A DNA stretch of 64,000 bases from Halobacillus sp. A1 (GCF_024189295.1 NZ_JAIZEN010000003.1:124001-188000); one strand, 5' to 3'. Shown: positions 9,021 through 17,585, counted from the first letter of the stretch. Notes: generated by a model from the letters alone, not told the origin. Translations and numbers: made by a program.

Positions 9021-9218
9021 TATTCGTTTGCCGAAAAAATTCTTTTTAAAGATAGAAAATTTCACTGTCATCTGTTCGTGCAATTAAACAAGTTAAGCAA
9101 GAAGACAAAATCATACGAGAAGGCTGCAAAGTATAACATGGACAGGTTCATAATCATATTAGGCCATGTTATTTCAGATACGCGCTTTCCCTTAAGCCGT
9201 TCCCCAACCTCAAATTAA
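9012..9218 (+). CDS. Doubtful small protein, 68 residues
   Basis: ATG 9012 has a strong AGGAGG 8 bases upstream, which is the main reason to list it. The product starts MGAYSFAEKILF, is rich in lysine in its first two-thirds, and resembles nothing I recognise; AEKIL recalls the start of aconitase-family proteins, but nothing else supports that. The start codon lies inside a hairpin arm. It may be a real regulated microprotein, the front of a decayed gene, or chance. Confidence 0.2.
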   Translation: MGAYSFAEKILFKDRKFHCHLFVQLNKLSKKTKSYEKAAKYNMDRFIIILGHVISDTRFPLSRSPTSN

Positions 9219-9268
9219 AAGTCTATGTTAAAGATCGTTGTTGATGTTGATAAGTGAGTTATTCAACA

Positions 9269-9306
9269 ATATGGCAGGATTGTTGAAGGCTTGATGTCGA
9301 GATAAT
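9269..9306 (+). repeat. Copy A of a possible dispersed intergenic repeat
   Basis: An ungapped 38-base match with 18922-18959, 27 identical, with GCAGGATTG and CTTGAT shared exactly. Similarity extends weakly upstream to about 9241. Both copies follow the last gene of a biosynthetic operon (aroA here, dapB there). Confidence 0.3.
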
Positions 9307-9749
9307 TAGTGGATCAGGGTGGCGGGGAGTGGCTCGCTTTCTGTTGGAGCTTGGTGAGCTTTCTAGAGCGTTCACCATTCGTCGAATACCGTTATATCTT
9401 TCTGTCTAAACAAGTAGAAATAGTGAGATGAATAACGAAAGGTTTTGGACAATCTTAAGGAACAAGTATGGTATTATTAGGTTATAAATTCAGATGGAGG
9501 ACGTCTTTTTTAACTAGCGTCCGATATAAGCATTGCCTACAATTCCCCTCTATTCATATTTATGAGTAATAGGTAGGCGAGTTAGTTGATGAAGTTGGGC
9601 TTTTCTTATATCATGGGGCTAGTTCAAATGTTCCTTGAGTTGAGAACTCATTTCTACGATTGAGGAATGGGATGATCACTCATCACAGGGCTGCATAATA
9701 AAAAAGTTCCATCGATAACAATTTGTTTAGATGTTGAAAGGAAGTCATT

Positions 9750-11003
9750 ATGGAGGAAATTCATAGAGCGATCCAAGCAATGGAAGCAGATAAAACTGAG
9801 GAAGCCTTACAAATTTTACAACAATACTTGCCAGAAGCTGATGAAGAGGAACGCTTTACGATAACAGAGCTTTACATCCAGTGGGGGATGCTGGAAGAAG
9901 CTAAAATCATACTTCTTGAGTTGATGCAGCGTTACCCTAAAGAAGCAGAGCTTAAGGTCATGATGTCTGAGATTCACATCGATTTGAATGAAGACGAAGA
10001 GGCGATTAACCTCCTCAATGAGTTTACACCAGAAGATGAAGGTTATTTAGAATCCTTACTCCAACTGGCAGATTTATATCAATCACAAGGTCTGTTCGAA
10101 GTAGCTGAGCAAAAGCTGTTGACAGCTAAACAATTGGAGCCGAATGAAGCGGTTATAGATTTCGCTCTAGGCGAATTAGCATTTTCTAACGGGGAATACA
10201 ATAAGTGCATTCCATTTTACGAGAATGCATTACATCACCAACCCGTCATCGCTGATATTGAAGTGGCCACCCGACTTGCGGAGGCTTATGCTGCTCATGG
10301 AGAATTCGAAAAGTCACTGGAGTACTTTGAGAAAGTAGAAGAAGACAATGCTGATGTCATGTTCCGATATGGGTTTGTAGCTTTTCAAGCTATGCGTAAT
10401 GATATAGCAATTCATGTATGGGAGCGTTTAATTGATGATGACCCGTATTACCAATCGGTTTATCCTCTGTTAGCCCAAGCATATGAATCAGAGGGGATGC
10501 CTTCTGAAGCTCTTGAAATGGCAAAAAAAGGTCTGGCTAAAGATGAATATAATAAAGAGTTGTTCCATTTAGCGGGAACTTTATCCCATAAATCAGGTGA
10601 TAAGGACTCAGGATATAAGTATATGAGAGAGGCTGTCGCCTTAGATCCCGGCTATAAGGAAGCTGTACTCTTTTTAATTGAAAATTATAAAAGTGATGGC
10701 GACCAAGAATCCATCATAGAATTAATTAATCAACTTCTATCATTGGGCGAAGAAGACCCTGACTATTTGTTTGAACTCGCCAAAGCGTACGAAGAAGAGG
10801 AAGACTACAATCAAGCATTGGTTCACTATCAGAATGCCTATCCTTCCTTAAGAAATGACGATGTCTTTTTGAAAGCTTATGGATATTTCCTTGTTGAAGA
10901 AGGAAGAATGGAAGAAGGAAAGAATGTCTTGAAAGAGTACTTGGCCATCGAACCGTCCAATACAGAAGTAGAAGAGTTTATCAGCCGATTAAGTGAAAAG
11001 TAA
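9750..11003 (+). CDS. ypiA: TPR-repeat protein YpiA
   Basis: A 417-residue, very acidic cytosolic protein made almost wholly of tetratricopeptide repeats; helices with A-x-x-x-Y/G-F-E patterns recur about every 34 residues, for example AEAYAAHGEFEKSLEYFEKV and AKAYEEEEDYNQALVHYQNA. TPRs form protein-binding superhelices; no enzymatic domain is visible. As in B. subtilis it follows the aro operon and precedes ypiB. Its molecular role is not established. SD GAAAGGAAG precedes ATG 9750. Confidence 0.9.
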   Translation: MEEIHRAIQAMEADKTEEALQILQQYLPEADEEERFTITELYIQWGMLEEAKIILLELMQRYPKEAELKVMMSEIHIDLNEDEEAINLLNEFTPEDEGYLESLLQLADLYQSQGLFEVAEQKLLTAKQLEPNEAVIDFALGELAFSNGEYNKCIPFYENALHHQPVIADIEVATRLAEAYAAHGEFEKSLEYFEKVEEDNADVMFRYGFVAFQAMRNDIAIHVWERLIDDDPYYQSVYPLLAQAYESEGMPSEALEMAKKGLAKDEYNKELFHLAGTLSHKSGDKDSGYKYMREAVALDPGYKEAVLFLIENYKSDGDQESIIELINQLLSLGEEDPDYLFELAKAYEEEEDYNQALVHYQNAYPSLRNDDVFLKAYGYFLVEEGRMEEGKNVLKEYLAIEPSNTEVEEFISRLSEK

Positions 11004-11022
11004 TAGCGCAGGAGGGGCGCCT

Positions 11023-11589
11023 ATGGAAACACCGATTTCTGTTAATGAAAAAAAAGAATTTGTCCGTTGGTTCTTAAATCATTATCAACTGAAAAAAAGA
11101 GAAAGTGTCTGGATTCTTAATTACTTAATGAATCACGAATCTTTGCTTTCGTACGTGTGTTTCGTGGAAGATGTCAAGTTATGTCCAAGAGGGATGGAGA
11201 TAACAGCTCAAGGTGTCAAGGATCCGCCATTCCGCTTCTACAAAGGTCAGGTCATGACAAATGATGCGGAAAAGTCGTTCCATGACTTAAGAATGAACCA
11301 GGATGAACCGATATACATTCAAATGAATTTCGAGAATGCTCATCAGTGTTCTATGTATGCTTTAGTTCTTGAAGAAAACCCCTATTTACCTAAAGATCAT
11401 TATGTGAATGATAACGACCGGCAAGAAGCAGACCAATTGCTGTCATCCAGCCTTTTGCTTTTCAAAAAACAGGAACTTGAAAAGCAAATTGATGAAAGTC
11501 TCCAGTCTGGAGATCAGCACCGATTCTGTGAACTGGCGAGCTCATTAGGCGAAGTAAATGAAGCGTTGAAGTGTTATCAACTTGAATAG
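11023..11589 (+). CDS. ypiB: UPF0302 family protein YpiB
   Basis: A 188-residue protein of unknown function conserved in Bacillaceae beside ypiA and ypiF. The conserved N-terminal block KKEFVRWFLNHYQLKKRE and later AEKSFHDLRMNQDEPIYIQ, plus a charged helical C-terminus (about 140-188), identify the family. I placed the start at ATG 11023, preceded by AGGAGGGG; the frame is open further upstream into ypiA but has no other good site there. It probably shares a transcript with ypiA and ends in a strong terminator. Confidence 0.9.
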   Translation: METPISVNEKKEFVRWFLNHYQLKKRESVWILNYLMNHESLLSYVCFVEDVKLCPRGMEITAQGVKDPPFRFYKGQVMTNDAEKSFHDLRMNQDEPIYIQMNFENAHQCSMYALVLEENPYLPKDHYVNDNDRQEADQLLSSSLLLFKKQELEKQIDESLQSGDQHRFCELASSLGEVNEALKCYQLE

Positions 11590-11622
11590 CTAAGAGGAAT
11601 TTTTCCCTCTTAGCTTTTTTTT
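11589..11622 (+). terminator. Rho-independent terminator after ypiB
   Basis: GCTAAGAGG (11589-11597) pairs with CCTCTTAGC (11606-11614), followed by a run of nine or more T. Confidence 0.93.
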
Positions 11623-11671
11623 TCGTTCAAATCTAGTAGAATAGAACATAAGGAAGGAGGAGGAAGACATC

Positions 11672-12127
11672 GTGCAATGGACGAGAAAAGATTTGAGCTT
11701 ATATATCAAAGAAAAAGAATATATCGATACATTAATTATACCTCTCATCCCTTTTAATCCTGCTTCAGACTCGAATGTAACTAAAGAAGCTTTTCAAAGA
11801 GAATTGAATCAATTGTTTACACACTTACTAGAAAAAGAATATCGGGGAAGAATAATAGTGTCACCAGAATACGATTACATAACAGGGTCGAACGAAACAG
11901 AAGTTCATCGTATCAATCAATGGGTGGAAAGATTTCAATCGCAGCCTCTGTCCCATGTATTTCTGTTTACTTTTGATCCAAAATGGAAAAAATGGGAGCA
12001 GGCATTGAAGGGGCAGCTCCTTTGGGTTCCTAGTATGAATGAAAGGGACTTACATTCATCTGAAACGAAGTCGTTTGTAAAAGAGCAAGTGAGTCAAATT
12101 AGTGAACTAATAAAGGCTTACTGGTGA
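11672..12127 (+). CDS. ypiF: DUF2487 family protein YpiF
   Basis: A 151-residue cytosolic protein of unknown function found just upstream of qcrABC in many Bacillaceae. It matches YpiF in length and in the pattern of an N-terminal WTRKDLSLYIKEKEYIDT block and a late QLLWVPSM segment. Start GTG 11672 has a very strong GGAGGAGG. A terminator upstream and a 130-base gap to qcrA suggest its own short transcript, perhaps reading into qcr. The context hints at a link to respiration, but no activity can be read from the sequence. Confidence 0.85.
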   Translation: MQWTRKDLSLYIKEKEYIDTLIIPLIPFNPASDSNVTKEAFQRELNQLFTHLLEKEYRGRIIVSPEYDYITGSNETEVHRINQWVERFQSQPLSHVFLFTFDPKWKKWEQALKGQLLWVPSMNERDLHSSETKSFVKEQVSQISELIKAYW

Positions 12128-12258
12128 CTAGGAAAACTTTACCGAGCCTTCTATATTTTATTGACCGCGCTTTAAGATTGCGCTATCATAGTAATGTCCT
12201 AGTAAACTGTATGTAATCATTCCATGAGCATGGATTTCAGCATAGAGGGGGGAAAAGA

Positions 12259-12756
12259 ATGAGCGATAAACAAAGAGTATCCCGTCGTCAATTTTTAAAC
12301 TACACACTCACTGGTGTAGGCGGTTTCATGGCTGCAGGTATGCTGGCGCCAATGGTCAGATTTGCCATTGATCCTGTTTTAAAGCCATCCGCTGCTGGAG
12401 ATTTTCAATCTGTAGCATCAGTAGATGAAATTACGAATGAACCGCAGAGATTTGAATGGATCGTCGAACAAGTGGACGGTTGGTATGAATCAGAGGTCCA
12501 AAAAACGGCATGGGTATACCGTACAGAGGATGATGAAATCGTTGCCCTTTCACCAATCTGTACGCACTTGGGCTGTACCGTTGACTGGGCTTCTCAAGAA
12601 GAGTATCCTGATCAGTTTTATTGTCCATGCCATGCTGGTCGTTATACGAAAGATGGTGTTAATGTCCCGGGAACACCACCGACAGCACCTTTACCTTTGT
12701 TCGATCACAAGGTCGAAGAAGGGATGTTATACCTTGGACAAGAACAAGATAGATAG
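12259..12756 (+). CDS. qcrA: Menaquinol:cytochrome c reductase Rieske iron-sulfur subunit
   Basis: Carries the 2Fe-2S cluster that takes electrons from menaquinol. In 165 residues the cluster motifs are CTHLGC (101-106) and CPCH (122-125): Cys101/His103 and Cys122/His125 as ligands, Cys106 and Cys124 as the disulfide pair. The N-terminus has SRRQFLNYTLTG with paired arginines 9-10 and a hydrophobic stretch, a twin-arginine membrane anchor; B. subtilis QcrA is a known Tat substrate. Tat genes lie at 55.2-56.5 kb. First gene of qcrABC, 12 bases before qcrB. Confidence 0.97.
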   Translation: MSDKQRVSRRQFLNYTLTGVGGFMAAGMLAPMVRFAIDPVLKPSAAGDFQSVASVDEITNEPQRFEWIVEQVDGWYESEVQKTAWVYRTEDDEIVALSPICTHLGCTVDWASQEEYPDQFYCPCHAGRYTKDGVNVPGTPPTAPLPLFDHKVEEGMLYLGQEQDR

Positions 12757-12768
12757 GGGGCGTAATTC

Positions 12769-13443
12769 ATGCTACAAAAAATTTATGATTGGGTTGATGA
12801 GCGAGTAGACATCACTCCTTTATGGCGTGATATCGCTGACCACGAAGTACCTGAGCATGTCAATCCGGCCCACCATTTCTCAGCATTCGTTTACTGTTTT
12901 GGTGGTTTGACATTCTTCGTTACAGTGATTCAGATTTTATCAGGCATGTTCTTAACGATGTATTACGTACCTGATATTGAGAACGCTTGGGAATCGGTAT
13001 ACTACCTGCAAAGGGAAGTTGCCTATGGTCAGATCGTCCGCGGTATGCACCACTGGGGAGCAAGTTTAGTAATCGTCATGCTGTTTCTACATACTTTACG
13101 AGTCTTTTTCCAAGGCGCCTATAAAAAGCCTAGGGAATTGAATTGGATAGTAGGCGTATTATTATTCTTTGTAATGCTTGGCCTTGGTTTCACAGGGTAC
13201 TTGCTCCCTTGGGATAACAAAGCTTATTTTGCTACACAAGTAGGACTTGAAATCGCAGCTGCTACGCCGATCATTGGTGACAGTATCCGATCACTGTTAG
13301 CAGGGGATCCGACTATAGTTGGAGCTCAAACACTGACTCGTTTCTTTGCGATTCACGTGTTTTTCTTACCTGCAGCATTATTCGGTCTGATGGGTGCTCA
13401 CTTCGTTTTAATCCGTAAACAAGGAATTTCCGGTCCACTATAA
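12769..13443 (+). CDS. qcrB: Menaquinol:cytochrome c reductase cytochrome b subunit
   Basis: The b6-type transmembrane subunit with two b hemes plus a covalently bound heme in the Bacillus type. The 224 residues are the short b6 form, with four hydrophobic segments starting near 42, 98, 126 and 198. Heme-ligand histidines occur in MHHWGAS and FLHTLRVF on one helix. GFTGYLLPWDNKAYFATQVG is the conserved quinol-site loop. SD GGGGGCG precedes ATG 12769. qcrC continues the complex after 29 bases. Confidence 0.97.
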   Translation: MLQKIYDWVDERVDITPLWRDIADHEVPEHVNPAHHFSAFVYCFGGLTFFVTVIQILSGMFLTMYYVPDIENAWESVYYLQREVAYGQIVRGMHHWGASLVIVMLFLHTLRVFFQGAYKKPRELNWIVGVLLFFVMLGLGFTGYLLPWDNKAYFATQVGLEIAAATPIIGDSIRSLLAGDPTIVGAQTLTRFFAIHVFFLPAALFGLMGAHFVLIRKQGISGPL

Positions 13444-13472
13444 GACGGGATTGATGTAAAGGAGGGAAAGCT

Positions 13473-14351
13473 GTGCATAGGGGAAAAGGTATGAAGTTTG
13501 TCGGTGATTCAAGGATTACTGCCGAACAAAAAGCCAATTTACCAAAAGATTACTCAGAATACCCTGGTCGGACGGAAGCATTTTGGCCGAACTTCCTGCT
13601 GAAAGAATGGCTGGTCGGATCGGTTTTCCTCATTGGTTTCTTAATTTTGACGGCCGCTCACCCTTCACCACTTGAGCAGCAGGCAGATCCAACTAATGCA
13701 GGGTACATTCCATTACCAGACTGGTATTTCTTATTTCTATACGAATTTCTAAAATATCAATATGCCGGCGGTGACTTCATCGTATTCGGTGCATTGGTAG
13801 CACCAGGTATCGCATTCGGAGCTCTTTTACTTGCGCCGTTTCTCGATCGAGGACCTGATCGTCGGCCAACTAAACGTCCAATCGCTGTTGGACTAATGTT
13901 GCTCGGTTTTTTCGCAACTTTCTGGCTAACTTACGAATCTGTCTCTGAAGTGGATTATGCACAACGTGGGGAAGATTATGGAGTCAGTATGGAAGCTGAA
14001 GAAGTGGAAATCGATACAGAGGCTGCAGGTTACGAAATTTATGAACAAAACTGTGCGAGCTGTCACGGAGGTAATCTTGAAGGTACTGGAAGCTATCCAG
14101 CTTTATTGGATACTCAATTACCGGCAGATCAAATTAAACAAATTGCACAAGAAGGTATCGGCGAAATGCCAGCTGGAATTTTCGAAGGATCCGAGGAAGA
14201 ACTTGATGCCTTAGCCGCATTTGTAACTAACCCTACGGGAGAAGAAGAGGGTTCTGAAGGCGGAGAAGAAGAAGGTTCTAGCGATGAAGGATCCGAGGAA
14301 GAAGGTTCTGAAGAAGGCTCAAGTGAAGAGTCTGAAGAAGAATCCGAATAA
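13473..14351 (+). CDS. qcrC: Menaquinol:cytochrome c reductase cytochrome c subunit, with acidic tail
   Basis: A fusion of subunit IV (about 1-170, three membrane helices, with PLPDWYFLFLYEFLKY) and a C-terminal cytochrome c domain with heme motif CASCH at 194-198 and an axial-ligand methionine in GEMPAGIF. Start is GTG 13473, with the MHRGKGMKFVGDSRI opening shared with B. subtilis and SD AAAGGAGGG. Unusual is a tail from 256 to 292 made only of G, E, S and D. It lies outside the cell membrane and fits a halophilic lifestyle (inference). Confidence 0.96.
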   Translation: MHRGKGMKFVGDSRITAEQKANLPKDYSEYPGRTEAFWPNFLLKEWLVGSVFLIGFLILTAAHPSPLEQQADPTNAGYIPLPDWYFLFLYEFLKYQYAGGDFIVFGALVAPGIAFGALLLAPFLDRGPDRRPTKRPIAVGLMLLGFFATFWLTYESVSEVDYAQRGEDYGVSMEAEEVEIDTEAAGYEIYEQNCASCHGGNLEGTGSYPALLDTQLPADQIKQIAQEGIGEMPAGIFEGSEEELDALAAFVTNPTGEEEGSEGGEEEGSSDEGSEEEGSEEGSSEESEEESE

Positions 14352-14372
14352 GTATAACATGGAATTTTTATA

Positions 14373-14407
14373 ATGAGCCGTGCTCTTCCTTTTAGAGCGC
14401 GGCTCAT
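14373..14407 (+). terminator. Hairpin terminator after qcrC
   Basis: A 14-bp stem with one wobble: arm 14373-14386 (starting ATGAGCCG) with arm 14394-14407, 7-base loop, followed by TTATTC. The T-run is short, so some read-through into ypjA is possible. Confidence 0.75.
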
Positions 14408-14428
14408 TTATTCTAGGGAGGCCTTTTT

Positions 14429-15013
14429 ATGAAAACAATCATCCCTTACATACTGAATCATCGCATATTTTTAACCGTGCTTTTTATCGTCAATCTATTC
14501 GGTACAATATACGGGTATATTTGGTATGAGAGCCAGCTTTCTATTACAGAACCGATTTACTTGATTTTTGTACCCGACAGTCCGACAGCGAGTTTGTTTT
14601 TTACGATATTTTTAGGGTTTTACTTATATAAGAAAAACGTTCCCTATATCGAAGCGCTAGCTATGATTACTTTGTTGAAATACGGCATATGGGCTGTCGT
14701 TATGAATGGACTGACTTTTGTAGAATACGGCCAATTACCGTGGACTGGCTATATGCTTGTAATTTCACATGGAGCGATGGCAGTGCAGGGTTTACTGTAT
14801 GCGCCTTACTACAAAATTCGAATGAGGCATATCGTGGTCGCAGCTATATGGACACTGCACAATGACGTCATAGATTATGTGTTTGAGCAAATGCCCATCT
14901 ACTCAGCTATTATGGATAATATGAATGAAATCGGGTATTTCACTTTTTGGCTGAGTATCTTCTGTATCGGTGTTTGTTATTACCTTACGAGGAATAACAG
15001 CCATTCGGTCTAA
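14429..15013 (+). CDS. ypjA: DUF1405 family membrane protein YpjA
   Basis: A 194-residue integral membrane protein with about five or six hydrophobic segments (starting near 11, 49, 72, 103, 125 and 165) and few charged residues between them. Position after qcrC and before ypjB matches B. subtilis ypjA, and the NSHSV-type short tail is cytosolic or external without known function. SD AGGGAGG precedes ATG 14429. The conserved link to the bc complex suggests a respiratory or membrane role; none is established. Confidence 0.82.
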   Translation: MKTIIPYILNHRIFLTVLFIVNLFGTIYGYIWYESQLSITEPIYLIFVPDSPTASLFFTIFLGFYLYKKNVPYIEALAMITLLKYGIWAVVMNGLTFVEYGQLPWTGYMLVISHGAMAVQGLLYAPYYKIRMRHIVVAAIWTLHNDVIDYVFEQMPIYSAIMDNMNEIGYFTFWLSIFCIGVCYYLTRNNSHSV

Positions 15014-15070
15014 TCTCTACCTCTTTTTCATACACTATCTATAAGATAGAATTTGAAGGAGAGAGTGACC

Positions 15071-15769
15071 ATGGGACGAGCTATTGTTGTTATTTTCCTA
15101 TTGTTATCAGGACTTTTTTTCATAAGTAATAGTTGGATATTCGCCAGTGAAAAAAACGATACGTTAGATCCCTTCATCAGTCAATATGAATATTTGCTCC
15201 AAGATCAAAAGGTTGAGCTGGCTACAAAAATGCTGAATAATCGATATAGTGAATTGGAAAGCTATTTTGAAGGGGAGTCTGAAGCCCAGCTTGAAACCCT
15301 CAACCGGCTAGTACAGAATACGATCGAAGACCCTTATCACCATGCTGATACATTTATTCTTTTTGTAGAAGCAGGGGTAGATCCTGAACCTGAAAAATAC
15401 CTATTGAGCAAAGTTGATGAACTGAAAGTTTTAGTGGAAAATGCTGAAACTTCTCCTTCTTTAGTTACGGAGAAATGGGCAAACCTAGAACCCGCGATGT
15501 CCCATTATTTTAAAGGAGAGTCTGTCAATAGCATCACTTCAACAATGGATCTGTACGTTAACAATCCAACTGCAGGTACACAGCAATCTCTAGTCAGAGA
15601 CTTAGACCATTTAATACTCGAAGAAGACGAATCACTTACCTATGATGCTTTTATTTGGACAGCTATAATTATTGGCAGCACTATCCTTTTGACACTGGTG
15701 TATGTAGGATATAGAAAATATAGAGCAGAAAAAGAAGAAACTCAAGTTAAACAAAAACTAAATAGTTGA
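15071..15769 (+). CDS. ypjB: Sporulation-type membrane protein YpjB
   Basis: A 232-residue protein with an N-terminal hydrophobic signal or anchor (about 5-25, ending SWIFAS), an external helical domain of about 170 residues, and a C-terminal membrane helix (about 200-220, AIIIGSTILLTLVYVGY) followed by a charged cytosolic end. The context after ypjA matches B. subtilis ypjB, a member of a family noted in sporulating bacilli. I chose ATG 15071, 8 bases after AAGGAGAGA; an earlier TTG 15053 would precede the SD. Confidence 0.8.
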   Translation: MGRAIVVIFLLLSGLFFISNSWIFASEKNDTLDPFISQYEYLLQDQKVELATKMLNNRYSELESYFEGESEAQLETLNRLVQNTIEDPYHHADTFILFVEAGVDPEPEKYLLSKVDELKVLVENAETSPSLVTEKWANLEPAMSHYFKGESVNSITSTMDLYVNNPTAGTQQSLVRDLDHLILEEDESLTYDAFIWTAIIIGSTILLTLVYVGYRKYRAEKEETQVKQKLNS

Positions 15770-15836
15770 TTTATTTTATTTTTTTGACTAAAATTGACCT
15801 ATACACGTAGTACACATCTAAGATGGAGGAATGAAA

Positions 15837-16505
15837 ATGGAATTACTTCTGTACTTTGCGATTATTTTGATTGTGCCTATATGGGCCTCGTCAAAAGTAA
15901 AAAGTACGTATAAGAAATATTCAAAAGTGGCGACTTCTTCTGGTATGACCGGGGCAGAAGTAGCTAGAAAAATACTGAATGATAATGGAATTTATGATGT
16001 TAAAATCGAAGAAACAAAAGGTATGCTTTCAGACCACTACGACCCGAGGAAAAAAGTCATTAGACTTTCTTCTGATAACTTCCATGGCCGTTCAATGGCT
16101 GCTGCAGCTGTTTCAGCTCACGAAGTGGGTCATGCGATTCAGGATGCTGAAGAGTATGCTTTCTTAAAATTCCGCAGTGCATTAGTACCGCTGGCAAGCT
16201 TTGGTTCTAACACGTCCATCTTTTTAATTATTGGCGGTATGCTTTTACAAATGTCCGGCTTACTGCTTCTTGGTATCGTGTTCTTCGCCTTTGCGGTATT
16301 ATTCCAGTTTGTAACCCTTCCAGTGGAATTTGATGCTTCGAATCGAGCAATGGGGCAGCTTGTTTCTACCGGGGTCATTCGTAATGATGAAGAACGGAAA
16401 ACTAAAAAAGTACTGAATGCTGCCGCATTGACATATGTAGCAGGTGCGCTTGTCGCATTAGCAGAACTAATGAGGTTCATCTTCATTTTTACTCAACAGG
16501 ATTAA
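15837..16505 (+). CDS. YugP-type neutral zinc metallopeptidase, membrane-bound
   Basis: A 222-residue membrane protein closely resembling B. subtilis YugP. The zinc site is HEVGH at 95-99 (catalytic Glu96), preceded by the family blocks DHYDPRKKVIRLS and FHGRSMAA; hydrophobic helices lie at about 3-18, 118-140 and 145-165, and again near the C-terminus. Substrate unknown. I chose ATG 15837, eight bases after GGAGG; ATG 15831 is too close. In B. subtilis yugP lies elsewhere, so its place between ypjB and ypjC is a local difference. Strong terminator follows. Confidence 0.88.
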   Translation: MELLLYFAIILIVPIWASSKVKSTYKKYSKVATSSGMTGAEVARKILNDNGIYDVKIEETKGMLSDHYDPRKKVIRLSSDNFHGRSMAAAAVSAHEVGHAIQDAEEYAFLKFRSALVPLASFGSNTSIFLIIGGMLLQMSGLLLLGIVFFAFAVLFQFVTLPVEFDASNRAMGQLVSTGVIRNDEERKTKKVLNAAALTYVAGALVALAELMRFIFIFTQQD

Positions 16506-16512
16506 ATACGTA

Positions 16513-16548
16513 AAATCCCTCTTGATGACAATCAAGAGGGATTTTTTT
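16513..16548 (+). terminator. Rho-independent terminator after the YugP-type gene
   Basis: AAATCCCTCTTGAT (16513-16526) pairs perfectly with ATCAAGAGGGATTT (16531-16544), loop GACA, followed by T. It may also stop reverse-strand transcripts from ypjC. Confidence 0.94.
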
Positions 16549-16709
16549 ATCATTTGACTCTGTTAAATTAAATTGTACTTCCATATCAGTTACCTTATCT
16601 TGAAGACTCAAATTCGAGATCGTTTTTAAATTAAAGGTTTTATATGATGATAAAAAGTGAATTGTTCACCCTGGCTTGCCAACCACCCCTGCATCTCCAA
16701 CAACTCTTT

Positions 16710-17585
16710 CTAGTCATCTAAAGGCATTTTATTTTCATCTAATGTAAAGCCTTCTCCTACTACATCATGGACATGGCTTATGGCCACGAATGCATGAGGA
16801 TCTATCTGTTCAATGATATTCTTGAGTCGTACAATTTCATTTTTAGCGATAACGCAGTAAAGGACATCACGACTGCTACCGGTAAAGGAACCCCTTCCTT
16901 GTAATACTGTTACTCCACGATCCATTTCTTTCATGATCGAAGCGGAAATTTGTTCGCTTTTTTCAGATATAACCGTCGTTCCTCTTGCTGCATAAGCTCC
17001 TTCTTGGATGAAATCAATGACACGTGCTCCAATAAATACAGCAACTAGAGTATACATTCCCTTAATGTGGTCGAGGTATGTAATGATCGAAGTGAAAATA
17101 ACGAGGGCATCAAATAAAAACATGGCACGTCCCATACTCCAGCCTAAATATTTATTCATTAGACGAGCTATAATATCTACGCCTCCGGTTGTTCCGCCAT
17201 ACCTGAATATGATGCCGAGACCTACCCCTATAAACACCCCGGCGAATAAGGAAGCTAGCGTCAAATCCGAAGCCAAATCGATTTCTATCAAATATATTTG
17301 AGAAATACGAATAAAGACTGAAACCGCAAGAATACCGATAAGCGAATAATAAAACGTTGTGCGCCCTAAAGTCTTCCATCCGACAATTAGAACAGGTATG
17401 TTTAAGACGATGTTCATTAATGCAGGATCTAAATTGAATAAATAAAGAAGCAGCAAGGTGATTCCTGTAAAGCCGCCTTCACCTAACTCATTTTGAATGT
17501 TAAAGTGGACAAGACCGAATGAAAAAATAGCAGAACCTACAAGAATGAAAAAGATATTTTTGATTTTTAAATTAAACACTTTCAA
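16710..17585 (-). CDS. ypjC: YitT family membrane protein YpjC
   Basis: A 291-residue protein: an N-terminal DUF161 membrane part (about five or six helices within 1-200, with the GGTTGGVDIIARL signature near 130) and a soluble C-terminal DUF2179 domain (about 205-285, GVTVLQGRGSFTGSSRDVLYCVI). The family may bind or transport a small molecule or ion; this is not settled. Start is TTG 17585, preceded on the reverse strand by CGGAGGTGAC. It is transcribed against its neighbours and sits between the YugP-type gene and ypjD. Confidence 0.88.
   Translation of the reverse strand: MKVFNLKIKNIFFILVGSAIFSFGLVHFNIQNELGEGGFTGITLLLLYLFNLDPALMNIVLNIPVLIVGWKTLGRTTFYYSLIGILAVSVFIRISQIYLIEIDLASDLTLASLFAGVFIGVGLGIIFRYGGTTGGVDIIARLMNKYLGWSMGRAMFLFDALVIFTSIITYLDHIKGMYTLVAVFIGARVIDFIQEGAYAARGTTVISEKSEQISASIMKEMDRGVTVLQGRGSFTGSSRDVLYCVIAKNEIVRLKNIIEQIDPHAFVAISHVHDVVGEGFTLDENKMPLDD

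Larger units (their letters stand above)
8951..9749. other. Gene-poor 0.8 kb gap between aroA and ypiA
   Basis: The longest stretch here without a convincing gene. It holds a 12-bp hairpin (8970-9020), a doubtful 68-codon frame (9012-9218), an inverted repeat TTCAACAAT/ATTGTTGAA at 9262-9270 and 9279-9287, a sequence resembling one downstream of dapB (9269-9306), and a small palindrome TGAGTT/AACTCA near 9640. No tRNA, transposase remnant or clear terminator is visible. It may be a decayed gene region or hold an unrecognised RNA. Confidence 0.6.

Noticed and set aside
9012-9218. Remnant of an aconitase/isopropylmalate dehydratase gene (AEKIL opening)
   Set aside because: Only five residues resemble that family; the rest of the frame and the following 500 bases show no matching motifs.
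16139-16486. Reverse open frame opposite the YugP-type gene
   Set aside because: Overlaps a clear metalloprotease with HEVGH; no SD.
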